Assembly: GCA_905182195.1 (NCBI GenBank)
Contig: CAJJAW010000005.1
Span: forward strand, 186,001 to 250,000
Origin: Alphaproteobacteria bacterium UBA4588
GTDB taxonomy: Bacteria; Pseudomonadota; Alphaproteobacteria; Rhodobacterales; Rhodobacteraceae
Direction of reading: 5' to 3'
DNA length: 64,000 nucleotides
Below, piece after piece: positions 52,842-61,843 of this stretch; the stretch's first letter is position 1, and each line of letters begins with the position of its first letter. Below the pieces are notes generated by a model. It was given only the letters and a program-made list of their open reading frames with translations, made no database searches and was not told the DNA's origin. The translations under genes and the position numbers were made by a program.

Positions 52842-54041
52842 CTAGGAGATCCCCTTCACCAGTATCTCTGCATTCAGTCCCGCCATCTGGCCCGGTTCCG
52901 GCACAGTGGCCTGCGCAAGAACCGGCATCAAGTGTCGCAAGTGGTCATGATATGTTTTGACACCGTATTCCAAATCAGAAAACACAACTCCCTCGTAGGC
53001 AGAAGATTTAGTCGCTTCGCAAGACCAGACCATCAGCATTTGGTCTTCTGTACCAGTATCACGATCAATCCTACCACTCAGATATCGTGAAACTTTCATC
53101 TGCCGGCTTTCGTCAGGTTTGCGGTAGCATATTCCACGTTGCAAAGTCTCAGTTGCCGATTTTGGAAGCTCTTGGTAGAAAATTATACTGTCAGGATAGA
53201 GCCCCAAAACAAAATTTGGAAACATGCCAAAATAGATCCATTGGCGTTGCTGTTGCTTAGGCAGATGCACAGCCTCCGGCAGTAGCTCCCGATATTTACG
53301 TACGCTCCAACGGTGGCCATATGCCTCGTTAAACGTACCAACTGAGCGGGACGTACCGTTCTGAAAAGGTTCATCAAAATAGCCATCACCATAAAGTTGG
53401 TGTAGGCCTGGATGTGCTTGGCGCACATGATAGCCCTCATTATCGACATCACGCACAGACTTCCAATTTACGGGTATAGTATCAGAAAATGAATTACTGG
53501 TCGCAGGAACCATATTGGTCAAATCATAGGGCGCAATCTCCTCATCAAACCTGCCTAAAATCTTAGCAACAGTCGGCTGTGGTCCAGGTTGGAAGCGGAT
53601 GAAAATCAATCCGTTCCAGACTTCCATCTCCAGCTGTTTCAGCCCCCATTTCTCCGCCTGCATCGGGGGAAACGTGTCTTTATTAGCAATGCCCCGCAGA
53701 GTGCCGTCTAGATTATAGGCCCAGCCATGATACGGGCAAATCATCGCTTTGTTGCACACACCACGAGCATCAGGCACCACACGCGACCCGCGGTGTCGAC
53801 ACAGATTATGAAACGCCCGCACCTGACCGTCAACTCCACGAATGACTACGGCGCGTTCACCTGCAATATCAAATGTGACATAGGCACCATTTTGTATGAT
53901 TTCATTGACATGACACACAAATTGCCAATGAGTTTTAAATATTGTGTCACACTCAAGATCAAACAGCTCTTGTGAAAAATAGGCCCATCCGGGAAGACCT
54001 GAGCGGTCCCAGTCTATGGGCGGCAAGATATTTGCGTTCAT
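52842..54041 (-). CDS. Rieske non-heme iron oxygenase, alpha subunit
   Basis: Rieske motifs AFHNLCRHRGSRVVPDARGVCNKAMICPYHGWAYNLDGTLRG; directly abuts the potB-like gene. Confidence 0.93.
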   Translation of the reverse strand: MNANILPPIDWDRSGLPGWAYFSQELFDLECDTIFKTHWQFVCHVNEIIQNGAYVTFDIAGERAVVIRGVDGQVRAFHNLCRHRGSRVVPDARGVCNKAMICPYHGWAYNLDGTLRGIANKDTFPPMQAEKWGLKQLEMEVWNGLIFIRFQPGPQPTVAKILGRFDEEIAPYDLTNMVPATSNSFSDTIPVNWKSVRDVDNEGYHVRQAHPGLHQLYGDGYFDEPFQNGTSRSVGTFNEAYGHRWSVRKYRELLPEAVHLPKQQQRQWIYFGMFPNFVLGLYPDSIIFYQELPKSATETLQRGICYRKPDESRQMKVSRYLSGRIDRDTGTEDQMLMVWSCEATKSSAYEGVVFSDLEYGVKTYHDHLRHLMPVLAQATVPEPGQMAGLNAEILVKGIS

Positions 54042-54177
54042 ATAAGAGCCTCACTTTAATTAGTCTCCATCGAATAGGTTGCGTTGGGGAAGATCAACAT
54101 TAAAGTATGGTCATCGTTTGGATTTTATGCGCCAGTCCGAATACTCTTTAATAAATTAAATAGACCCTGGGGGCCAA

Positions 54178-54537
54178 ATGAAAGATATCAAACCGCAAGA
54201 TCGCCTTATCGCCAACGTAATTACCAGCGCCTTCACTCCTTGGAGAAATGTCGATGGTACCGACAGTGGCACTGCTGTTTTGCAGCTGGGCGATCACACC
54301 AAATTAGGTATTGGGTTTCATATATATCGCATGGCCCCCGGCAGCAGCAGCGAAGCTCATGAACATCATGGTGATGAGGAGTTTTTCGTGATCGAAGGTT
54401 CCCTACGAGACAATGACGGTACAATTTACCGAACGGGTGATCTGGTCTTGCTCAAAGATGGCACACAGCATTATTCTGTTTCAGATGATGGCTGCCTTTT
54501 GGCAGTCTATATTCCAAAGGCAGAAACCAATCTTTAG
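54178..54537 (+). CDS. Cupin-domain protein
   Basis: GIGFHIYRMAPGSSSEAHEHHGDEEFFVIEGSLRDNDGTIYRTGDLVLLKDGTQHYSVSDDGCLLAVYIP. Confidence 0.9.
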   Translation: MKDIKPQDRLIANVITSAFTPWRNVDGTDSGTAVLQLGDHTKLGIGFHIYRMAPGSSSEAHEHHGDEEFFVIEGSLRDNDGTIYRTGDLVLLKDGTQHYSVSDDGCLLAVYIPKAETNL

Positions 54538-54682
54538 TTTAAGACCTGAGTAGCCTGCCAATTTATCTTTCAAATTGTCTATCCTGCAGGTTTCTAAAAC
54601 GCTTTAAGTCACAAAATTGTACTCGTGATGGTCAGAGCAACTTATCAATGCCTTTAACGTTTTAGCTAGTTCAAAAATGTAC

Positions 54683-55666
54683 TCATTTTTTGTCTACCAC
54701 ATTTTCTGCAATCATCGCGATCATTTCAAACATTACTGCAGTCGCGGTAAGCGCTGTAATTTGATTTGGACTATCTTTTGTTGGCATCATGCAAACTACA
54801 TCACCCCCAACAATATTCATCCCTCTTACAGATTGAAGTAAACCGATCGCCTCATCTATATCAAACCCCTTTTCACCTGCTTCAATGTTTGCCACACCAG
54901 GCGCAATTGTAGGGTCCAAACAATCAAGATCAAACGTAATGTAAACTGGACGCCCTGCCAAAACACTTTTTATTTGATCAATTACATCTAACAATCCGCG
55001 TTTGCGGAATTCTTTCATCGTAACAACGTTATAACCATACTCATATGAAGGTTCGAGCCAATCCAGAGTGCGCGCATGCCCACGCAGTCCAATTTGCATA
55101 GAATGTTTTGGGTCAACTTTACCCTGATCAGCGAGATATGCCCCCCAATGAGCCGCTGATTTTTTAGCGCCTAAAAAATGATCGACTTTGGTAAATACGT
55201 CGCTATGCGCATCCAAGTGTAAAAGACAAATAGGTTCTCCCCCAGTAATTTTACCACCCCCAAGTGCCTGAACGATGCCTCCTGTAATAGAATGATCTCC
55301 GCCAACCGAGACCGGTCTGGCACCTGTTTCGTCTATTTTTTTAAAAAACCGCGTAATTTGTTCGATGCAATCTTCATTATCGTTAGCTCGGGGAAACGGC
55401 ACATCACCAACATCTGCAATTTTTGCTGCTTCCCAAGGATTAAGCTGGAAGTCACCATGCATACGCCGTCCAATTGAAGATACGTTGCGCACAGCACGAG
55501 GGCCAAGATGTTGGTCGCGTTCGGTTGTACCGTTGCCGGTAGAGTGCGGAACGCCCACTAAAACGATATCTTGGTCACTTGCATCTTGATTAGGACATCT
55601 AAACAGCGTTGGAATACCCCACCAATAAAGGTTTTCCATCATTGAATTTAAATGTTCTTCTGCCAT
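54683..55666 (-). CDS. Agmatinase/arginase-family ureohydrolase
   Basis: PVSVGGDHSITGGIVQAL, ICLLHLDAHSDVF, PVYITFDLDCLDPTIAPGVANIE: ureohydrolase metal-binding motifs. Confidence 0.93.
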   Translation of the reverse strand: MAEEHLNSMMENLYWWGIPTLFRCPNQDASDQDIVLVGVPHSTGNGTTERDQHLGPRAVRNVSSIGRRMHGDFQLNPWEAAKIADVGDVPFPRANDNEDCIEQITRFFKKIDETGARPVSVGGDHSITGGIVQALGGGKITGGEPICLLHLDAHSDVFTKVDHFLGAKKSAAHWGAYLADQGKVDPKHSMQIGLRGHARTLDWLEPSYEYGYNVVTMKEFRKRGLLDVIDQIKSVLAGRPVYITFDLDCLDPTIAPGVANIEAGEKGFDIDEAIGLLQSVRGMNIVGGDVVCMMPTKDSPNQITALTATAVMFEMIAMIAENVVDKK

Positions 55667-55713
55667 CGATTTATCCTTAGTGCTTTTGCATGCCGCATTC
55701 GTGCCTCTACTAA

Positions 55714-55729
55714 TTTCACTATAGTAAAA
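55714..55729. promoter_or_regulatory. Operator-like palindrome copy A
   Basis: TTTCACTATAGTAAAA: palindromic except for one mismatched pair. Confidence 0.5.
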
Positions 55730-55769
55730 GCAATCAAATTATAATGCCTTTAACCAAAATTTCTAGACG

Positions 55770-55785
55770 TTTTACTAAGGTAAAA
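55770..55785. promoter_or_regulatory. Operator-like palindrome copy B
   Basis: TTTTACTAAGGTAAAA: perfect TTTTAC/GTAAAA half-sites. Confidence 0.5.
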
Positions 55786-55804
55786 ATGCAATCTAGTGAC
55801 AATC

Positions 55805-57121
55805 TCAAAGCCTTAACCAAAATAGGGTAATGGCTGGAAAGGCTACAAGTATAATCACACGCACAATGTCGGAAGCCACAAAATACATAACCACTTTATA
55901 GGTTTCAACCAAGGGTGTCTTACGGTCCATTGCATTAATCACAAAAAGGTTCATTCCTACAGGCGGTGTTATAAGCCCAACCTCAACTACAATCAAAACC
56001 AAGATACCAAACCAAATGGCAATATTTTCTTGGCTCATACCAAAATTAAGCCCCACAACCACTGGAAAGAAAATAGGGATGGTAAGCAAAATCATTGATA
56101 AGCTGTCCATGAGGCAGCCAAACACTAAATAGAACAGTAAGATCAGACTCAGAACCACCCAAGGACTAAAACCTTGACTGACCACATAGTTGGAGATTTC
56201 CTGTGGTACCTGCGTCAAGGCCAAAAAACCATTGTAAAAACCAGCGCCTAAAATGATGAAGAAAATCATAGCACTGGATTTTGCAGTAACCAGAAAGCTT
56301 TGCACGAATGTAGCGCGTGTCAGACCACGGTTTATCCATGCTATAAAGCCGGTGCCAGCCGCACCCACTGCGGCCCCCTCAGTGGGGGTAAACCAGCCTT
56401 GGTAAATACCGCCTACAACCAAGGCAAAGACCAATAACACAGGCCAGACGTCAAACAATGCTTTGAACCGCTCCGCATAGGGGACCGCGGCTTTTACGCC
56501 AGCGGCATCCGGGTGTAGACGCACATAGATAGAGATGGCGATCACATAGCCGAGCGCGGCCAAAATGCCGGGAATGAAGGCGGCTAGAAAAAGCTTGGCA
56601 ATGTTTTGCTCGGTCAAAATAGCATAGATAACCAAGACGATCGAGGGCGGTATCAAAATCCCTAAAGTACCACCAGCTGCCAAAGTGGCCGTCGAAAATC
56701 CTCCAGAATACCCATATTTACGTAGTTCTGGTAGGGCCACGCGCCCCATTGTAGCCGCTGTCGCTAGGGACGAACCACAGATTGAACCAAAGCCTGCACA
56801 TGCTCCAATTGCCGCCATGGCAATGCCGCCCTTACGGTGTCCTAGAAAGCTTTCCGCAGCTTTAAATAGAGCGGTAGACATGCCACCCAAGGTAGCAAAA
56901 TGGCCCATAAGCAAAAATATCGGTACAATCGACAATGTGTAGCTGGAAAATGTACTAAATGTTTCAGACTTTAATCGTGCCAGAGGCAGATTAAAGCTTC
57001 CTGTCACAAAATAAAGCCCAACCAGCCCAACCAAAAACATGGCCAAGCCAATTGGAACACGAATAAAAATCAATGTGAGAAGAGCCGGAAAGGAGGCCAA
57101 ACCAATTTCTAGATTGCTCAT
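55805..57121 (-). CDS. TRAP transporter large permease (DctM-type)
   Basis: Hydrophobic; ACAGFGSICGSSLATAATMGRVALPELRKYGYSGGFSTATLAAGGTLGILIPPSIVLVIYAILTEQNIAKLFLAAFIPG. Confidence 0.95.
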   Translation of the reverse strand: MSNLEIGLASFPALLTLIFIRVPIGLAMFLVGLVGLYFVTGSFNLPLARLKSETFSTFSSYTLSIVPIFLLMGHFATLGGMSTALFKAAESFLGHRKGGIAMAAIGACAGFGSICGSSLATAATMGRVALPELRKYGYSGGFSTATLAAGGTLGILIPPSIVLVIYAILTEQNIAKLFLAAFIPGILAALGYVIAISIYVRLHPDAAGVKAAVPYAERFKALFDVWPVLLVFALVVGGIYQGWFTPTEGAAVGAAGTGFIAWINRGLTRATFVQSFLVTAKSSAMIFFIILGAGFYNGFLALTQVPQEISNYVVSQGFSPWVVLSLILLFYLVFGCLMDSLSMILLTIPIFFPVVVGLNFGMSQENIAIWFGILVLIVVEVGLITPPVGMNLFVINAMDRKTPLVETYKVVMYFVASDIVRVIILVAFPAITLFWLRL

Positions 57122-57699
57122 GGGCCCATTCCCGTTTCATCCGATATAACATCTTGGCCTGTGGCGCATTCCACAACCCTAACCCCGGCCACATAGACTG
57201 AAATCACTGCTGCCATAACAGCCCCTACAAGGCACGCCGCATAGGCCCACCAGATCGGAAATTGGAGCAGGAAGGTGGTGTCGCCATAGCTTTGCTTGGA
57301 CAGCATGCCTTTGTATAGTTGATAGGCCATCACGATCAACGCAATGGCAAAAACTATATCAATCATCATCTGCAACCCACGATTTAAGCCACTCGGCAGT
57401 TTTGAAGTAAAAATATCAACAGAGGCATGGCCACCAGAAATTTGGCACAAAGGTAGAAACGCAAAAATGGAAAATGCCACACCAGCCTCTACAAGTTCAA
57501 AATCACCATTGATTGGGCCAACACCCAACTGCAGCAACCATGCTGAGACTGCGGGAAGCACTGTGCCAATCCAGCCATGCAACAGGCCGTTTAAACTTCG
57601 GCCCACAACCGAAATACAAATTATCACAATCAAAAGCGCCAGAACCAAACCGCCACAAATCGCCATAAAGCGCGCAGCCCGCGTCGCCAAATTGTGCAT
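57118..57699 (-). CDS. TRAP transporter small permease (DctQ-type)
   Basis: Four TM segments; EAGVAFSIFAFLPLCQISGGHASVDIFTSKLP. Start MHNLATRAARF at 57699 with RBS-like GGGAGAAG; the track ORF extends to 57756. Confidence 0.88.
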   Translation of the reverse strand: MHNLATRAARFMAICGGLVLALLIVIICISVVGRSLNGLLHGWIGTVLPAVSAWLLQLGVGPINGDFELVEAGVAFSIFAFLPLCQISGGHASVDIFTSKLPSGLNRGLQMMIDIVFAIALIVMAYQLYKGMLSKQSYGDTTFLLQFPIWWAYAACLVGAVMAAVISVYVAGVRVVECATGQDVISDETGMGP

Positions 57700-57726
57700 G
57701 TCTTCTCCCGCTCTGTGATAGAAAAA

Positions 57727-57751
57727 GCCGCGCGAGCCAAACCCGCGCGGC
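57727..57751 (-). terminator. Intrinsic-terminator-like hairpin between dctP-like and dctQM-like genes
   Basis: Minus strand GCCGCGCG ggtttggct CGCGCGGC TTTTTC: 8-bp GC stem followed by a T5 run. Confidence 0.75.
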
Positions 57752-57771
57752 GTCATTAAAGTCTTATAAAC

Positions 57772-58806
57772 TTAGTTGGCAGCATTCATTAATGCAGTGG
57801 CTTCGTCAATCAGCACCTGACCATCGATACCGCGGACCGTCATCTCTTCCAGCCAAGAGCCATAGACCGGTTGCGCAGCCACAGCCCATGCTGCTGATTG
57901 CGCAGCATCTAGGGTGATGATGTTATTGCCACGGTCTACCGCCACCTTGCGCCCAGGCGCATCATAGGCCTGTTGCGTTGTCCCTGCAAAGATTGAGAAC
58001 TCCAAGCCAGAGTTCTCTTCTATAACCACTTTGAGATCATCCGGCAGAGAAGCAAACTTATCTTTGTTCATCACCAAAACAAAGGTCACCGTATACATCA
58101 TAGGGCCGGTGAACTCAGTATGGTATTCCACCAACTCTGGCACTTTCAAGGATTTGGTGACCTCCCAAGGAATAGTTGTGCCATCAATCACACCTTTGGA
58201 AAGGGCCTCTGGAACTGCCGGAACGGGCATACCCACAGGAGTCGCACCCAGTTCTTTCAACATCGCGTTGATCTGGCGCGATGCACCGCGGATTTTCATA
58301 CCGTTAAAATCCGACGGTGTTGTCACCGCTTTGTTAGCATGAATGACACCCGGACCATGGACCCAAGCGCCGAGCACTTTCAGATTTCCAAACTCACGCT
58401 CTGCAATATCTTTTTCCATCATCTTCCAAAACGCTGCAGACGCAGGAGCTGCATCATTCACAAAGAATGGCAGCTCAAAAACTTCGGTAGAGGGATAACG
58501 ACCGGGTGTGTACCCTACAACATTCCAAGTTATATCAATCACGCCATCCAAAACTTGGTCGATCAACTCCGGGGGTTTGCCGCCCAATTGCATCGCCGCA
58601 TAGCGGGTGATTTCAATGCGACCACCAGAGGCGGCTTCGATCTTATCTGCCCATACATCAATGATTTTTGCAGGAACCGTAGCTTGCGCAGGCAGAAAGC
58701 TTTGAAGGTTGAAATTATACTTAGCAGCTATCGCAATGCTAGACATTCCAAGGCCGATAGCCGCACCACCCAATAGTCCAAATAATGATCTACGTTTAGT
58801 CATCAT
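57772..58806 (-). CDS. TRAP transporter substrate-binding protein (DctP-type)
   Basis: Signal sequence; KYNFNLQSFLPAQATVPAKIIDVWADKIEAASGGRIEITRYAAMQLGGKPPELIDQV...FNGMKIRGASRQINAMLKELGATPVGMPVPAVPEALSKGVIDGTTIPWE. Confidence 0.95.
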   Translation of the reverse strand: MMTKRRSLFGLLGGAAIGLGMSSIAIAAKYNFNLQSFLPAQATVPAKIIDVWADKIEAASGGRIEITRYAAMQLGGKPPELIDQVLDGVIDITWNVVGYTPGRYPSTEVFELPFFVNDAAPASAAFWKMMEKDIAEREFGNLKVLGAWVHGPGVIHANKAVTTPSDFNGMKIRGASRQINAMLKELGATPVGMPVPAVPEALSKGVIDGTTIPWEVTKSLKVPELVEYHTEFTGPMMYTVTFVLVMNKDKFASLPDDLKVVIEENSGLEFSIFAGTTQQAYDAPGRKVAVDRGNNIITLDAAQSAAWAVAAQPVYGSWLEEMTVRGIDGQVLIDEATALMNAAN

Positions 58807-58980
58807 TAATCCTCACAGATTGATTATTATAATGTTGGATAAGAACCTGCCATAGGCTCAACGGCAAATAAACACTTTTCTGAGGCTGCAAATTATTTTA
58901 TCGTCTGAAGGGAAGACATATCCCAAAAATTGAAATCCAACGCCATGTGTGTCAGAAAAGGCCAGTAAAAGGAACACATC

Positions 58981-59778
58981 ATGCCCCATCCCTTAGTGAC
59001 CAGATCAGATATTAATGTCTTTCAGCGCGATGGCGTTGTCTTAGTGAAGGGGCTGTTCGCCGACTATGTCGACGAACTGCGCGCTGGCATTGCCAGCAAC
59101 ATGGAAAATCCCGGCCCCTATGCAGCCGAAAACTTAAAAGTAGGTGAAAACGGCCGTTTTTTTGATGATTATTGTAATTGGCAGCGGATACCGGAATTTG
59201 AGACAGTTGTACGGCAAAGCCCCGCCGCGGCAGTCGCGGCTGACTTAATGAGCTCAAGTCGTGTGCAGATGTTCCATGATCATATTTTGATCAAAGAACC
59301 TGGCACGTCCAAGCCAACCCCCTGGCACCAAGATGCTCCCTACTACTTCGTGAATGGCATTCAAAATGTCAGTTTTTGGAGTCCGTTGGATTCGGTGACA
59401 ACCGCCTCTTTGCGCTGCGTGGCGGGCAGTCACAAATGGCCCAAGCCAGTCCTGCCCACCCGTTGGTTGGCGGAGGACAGCTTTTATCCGAATAAGGATG
59501 ATTACATGCCAGTCCCAGATCCCGATGCCGAAGCGATGAAAATTTGCGAATGGGAAATGGAACCTGGCGATGCCGTGGCCTTCAACTTTGGCATTCTGCA
59601 TGGTGCGCGCGGCAATGAAAGCGCCAGCCGCCGCCGCGCCTTTTCTCTACGCCTCGTGGGAGATGATGCCCGCTATGTCGAGAGGCCTGGACGCACATCC
59701 CCGCCGTTTCCCGGCCATGATATGCAAGCGGGTCAACAGCTGCGCGAAGATTGGTTCCCAGTGCTTTTTGAGCGTTAA
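58981..59778 (+). CDS. Phytanoyl-CoA dioxygenase (PhyH) family protein
   Basis: FQRDGVVLVKGLFADYVDELRAGI...DHILIKEPGTSKPTPWHQDAPYYFVNG...MEPGDAVAFNFGILHGARGNES: HxD and distal H. Confidence 0.92.
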   Translation: MPHPLVTRSDINVFQRDGVVLVKGLFADYVDELRAGIASNMENPGPYAAENLKVGENGRFFDDYCNWQRIPEFETVVRQSPAAAVAADLMSSSRVQMFHDHILIKEPGTSKPTPWHQDAPYYFVNGIQNVSFWSPLDSVTTASLRCVAGSHKWPKPVLPTRWLAEDSFYPNKDDYMPVPDPDAEAMKICEWEMEPGDAVAFNFGILHGARGNESASRRRAFSLRLVGDDARYVERPGRTSPPFPGHDMQAGQQLREDWFPVLFER

Positions 59779-60110
59779 ACTGCGTCGAATTCTAACACCA
59801 CGTGATCACATTCTGACTGAATTCAGCACGCTGAAACAAAGCCTCTCTCCGTTTCTCAAAGTTCAAAAGAAAATTTTTATGCCGTGGCGCCCTACCCGCG
59901 GCATGCTTTAATTGGCACACATGCCTGTGGCGCGGGAATAAGGCATGTCAAGCCCAGATTGTGAGGCCGCATCCAAAATCTCGACCACGTGCCATCAACC
60001 ATCATCTCAACCAGGGTACCTCCAGGTGCAGACCCCCGATTTCATCATAACTTGCGGTTTTGATAGCGTCACAGTCGCCTCGCTTTGGTCAAAAATCTTT
60101 CATGTTTTTG

Positions 60111-61313
60111 TCAAACTTGCCCAAGTAGCATGGCTATGCCCTGGCCCACGCCAATGCACATTGTGCACAAGGCCCATTTGTGCCCATGGATTTGCATTTC
60201 GTGCGCAGCCGTTAGAGCTAGTCGTGCGCCGGACATACCCAGTGGGTGGCCTAGCGCTATAGCGCCACCATTTGGGTTAACATTATTTGCATTATCAGCT
60301 AAACCCAGTTCGCGCAGCACCGCTAAGCTTTGGGCCGCGAAGGCCTCATTGAGCTCAATCACGTCAATGTCAGAAATCTGTAACCCAAACTGTGTGAGCA
60401 ATTTTTGCGTGGCTGGAACTGGACCAATTCCCATAATGCGCGGAGCCACACCAGCCACAGCTGTCCCTGCAATCCTCGCCAGTGGCACGAGACCATATTT
60501 TGCAACTGCAACCTCAGAGGCAACGATCAAAGCGACTGCACCATCATTAACACCTGAGGCATTGCCTGCAGTCACAGAGCCATTTTCACGAAACGGAGTG
60601 GCAAGTGCGGCTAACTTTTCCAAGGGCGTGGCGCGGGGGTGTTCATCGGTATCAAAGACAATCGAGTTTCCACGGCGTTGTGGAAGGATGATTGGGGCGA
60701 TCTCACGGGTAAACCGGCCTGATCCAATGGCAGCCGCGACACGCAATTGGCTACGGTGGGCATAAGCGTCTTGATCTTGACGACTAATGCCGAAATCCTC
60801 TGCGACGTTTTCTGCAGTCTCAGGCATACTGTCAATCCCAAAGCGTACCCTCATATCCCGGTTCACAAACCGCCAGCCAATCGTAGTATCATAGACCTCA
60901 GCGTTGCGCGAAAAGGCGGTATCAGCTTTTGGCATCACCATGGGCGCACGGGTCATGCTTTCCACACCGCCAGCCAAAATTACATTGGCCTCATCAGCTT
61001 TGATGGCCCGGGCTGCCATGGCCACCGCGTCCAGCCCAGAACCACATAGCCGATTGATGGTTACACCAGCAACACTCTCAGGCAATCCTGCCAAAAGACC
61101 AGCCATCCTGGCCACGTTGCGATTGTCCTCACCGGCTTGATTGGCGCAGCCCATGATCACATCATCGATGGCCATTGGGTCCAAACCAGGCACATCAGCC
61201 ATGGCGGCGCGGATCACTTGTGCCAGTAGATCGTCTGGTCGTGTGTGCGCAAGTGCGCCGCCAAATCGGCCAATAGCGCTACGGCGCCCTGCACAAAGGT
61301 AGGCTTCGGTCAT
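60111..61313 (-). CDS. Thiolase family acyltransferase (3-oxoadipyl-CoA thiolase-like)
   Basis: DDVIMGCANQAGEDNRNVARMAGLLAGLPESVAGVTINRLCGSGLDAVAMAARAI...NVNPNGGAIALGHPLGMSGARL. Confidence 0.93.
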   Translation of the reverse strand: MTEAYLCAGRRSAIGRFGGALAHTRPDDLLAQVIRAAMADVPGLDPMAIDDVIMGCANQAGEDNRNVARMAGLLAGLPESVAGVTINRLCGSGLDAVAMAARAIKADEANVILAGGVESMTRAPMVMPKADTAFSRNAEVYDTTIGWRFVNRDMRVRFGIDSMPETAENVAEDFGISRQDQDAYAHRSQLRVAAAIGSGRFTREIAPIILPQRRGNSIVFDTDEHPRATPLEKLAALATPFRENGSVTAGNASGVNDGAVALIVASEVAVAKYGLVPLARIAGTAVAGVAPRIMGIGPVPATQKLLTQFGLQISDIDVIELNEAFAAQSLAVLRELGLADNANNVNPNGGAIALGHPLGMSGARLALTAAHEMQIHGHKWALCTMCIGVGQGIAMLLGQV

Positions 61314-61325
61314 GGCCGTGGATCC

Positions 61326-61769
61326 TTATTCCAGAAGTACACCCATTCGTTGCATGGCAAAGGCATAGCCTTGCACACCAAATCCCGCAATCACACCATC
61401 CGCACGTAGGCTCACATAAGAAAAATGGCGAAAGCTTTCACGTTTATGAACATTGGAGATATGAACCTCGAGCACGGGACCCTCAAAGGTATGCAGCGCA
61501 TCCAAAAGCGCCACTGAAGTATGAGTTAACGCAGCTGGATTGATAATAATTCCCGCTGAAGTTTCTCGTGCATTTTGGATCATATCAATCAATGCACCCT
61601 CATGGTTGCTTTGCAGCAACTCAGAGCGTAAGCCTAAAGAATCAGCTATACCCGCGCAGGTTTTTGCTACGTCGTCTAACGTATCATAGCCATAAATTTC
61701 AGGTTGACGTTGTCCCAAAAGGTTCAGGTTTGGTCCGTTTAAAATTGTAATAAGGTGTTCCATGGCCAT
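61326..61769 (-). CDS. aroQ: Type II 3-dehydroquinate dehydratase
   Basis: [28 protein letters not shown]...[16 protein letters not shown]...[19 protein letters not shown]. Confidence 0.95.
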   Translation of the reverse strand: MAMEHLITILNGPNLNLLGQRQPEIYGYDTLDDVAKTCAGIADSLGLRSELLQSNHEGALIDMIQNARETSAGIIINPAALTHTSVALLDALHTFEGPVLEVHISNVHKRESFRHFSYVSLRADGVIAGFGVQGYAFAMQRMGVLLE

Positions 61770-61843
61770 AGTCCCGTCTTGTTTCTATGGCCCAATGCCA
61801 TAGTTTCCCACACATTGCGAACATTTCTTGCCGCTAAACCAAA

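Noticed and set aside
44290-55785. Shared operator between gcvT (TTTCCTATAGTGGAAA) and the ureohydrolase palindromes (TTTCACTATAGTAAAA)
   Set aside because: Both contain CTATAG, but the symmetry centres differ by one base and the half-sites differ (TTTCC versus TTTYAC).
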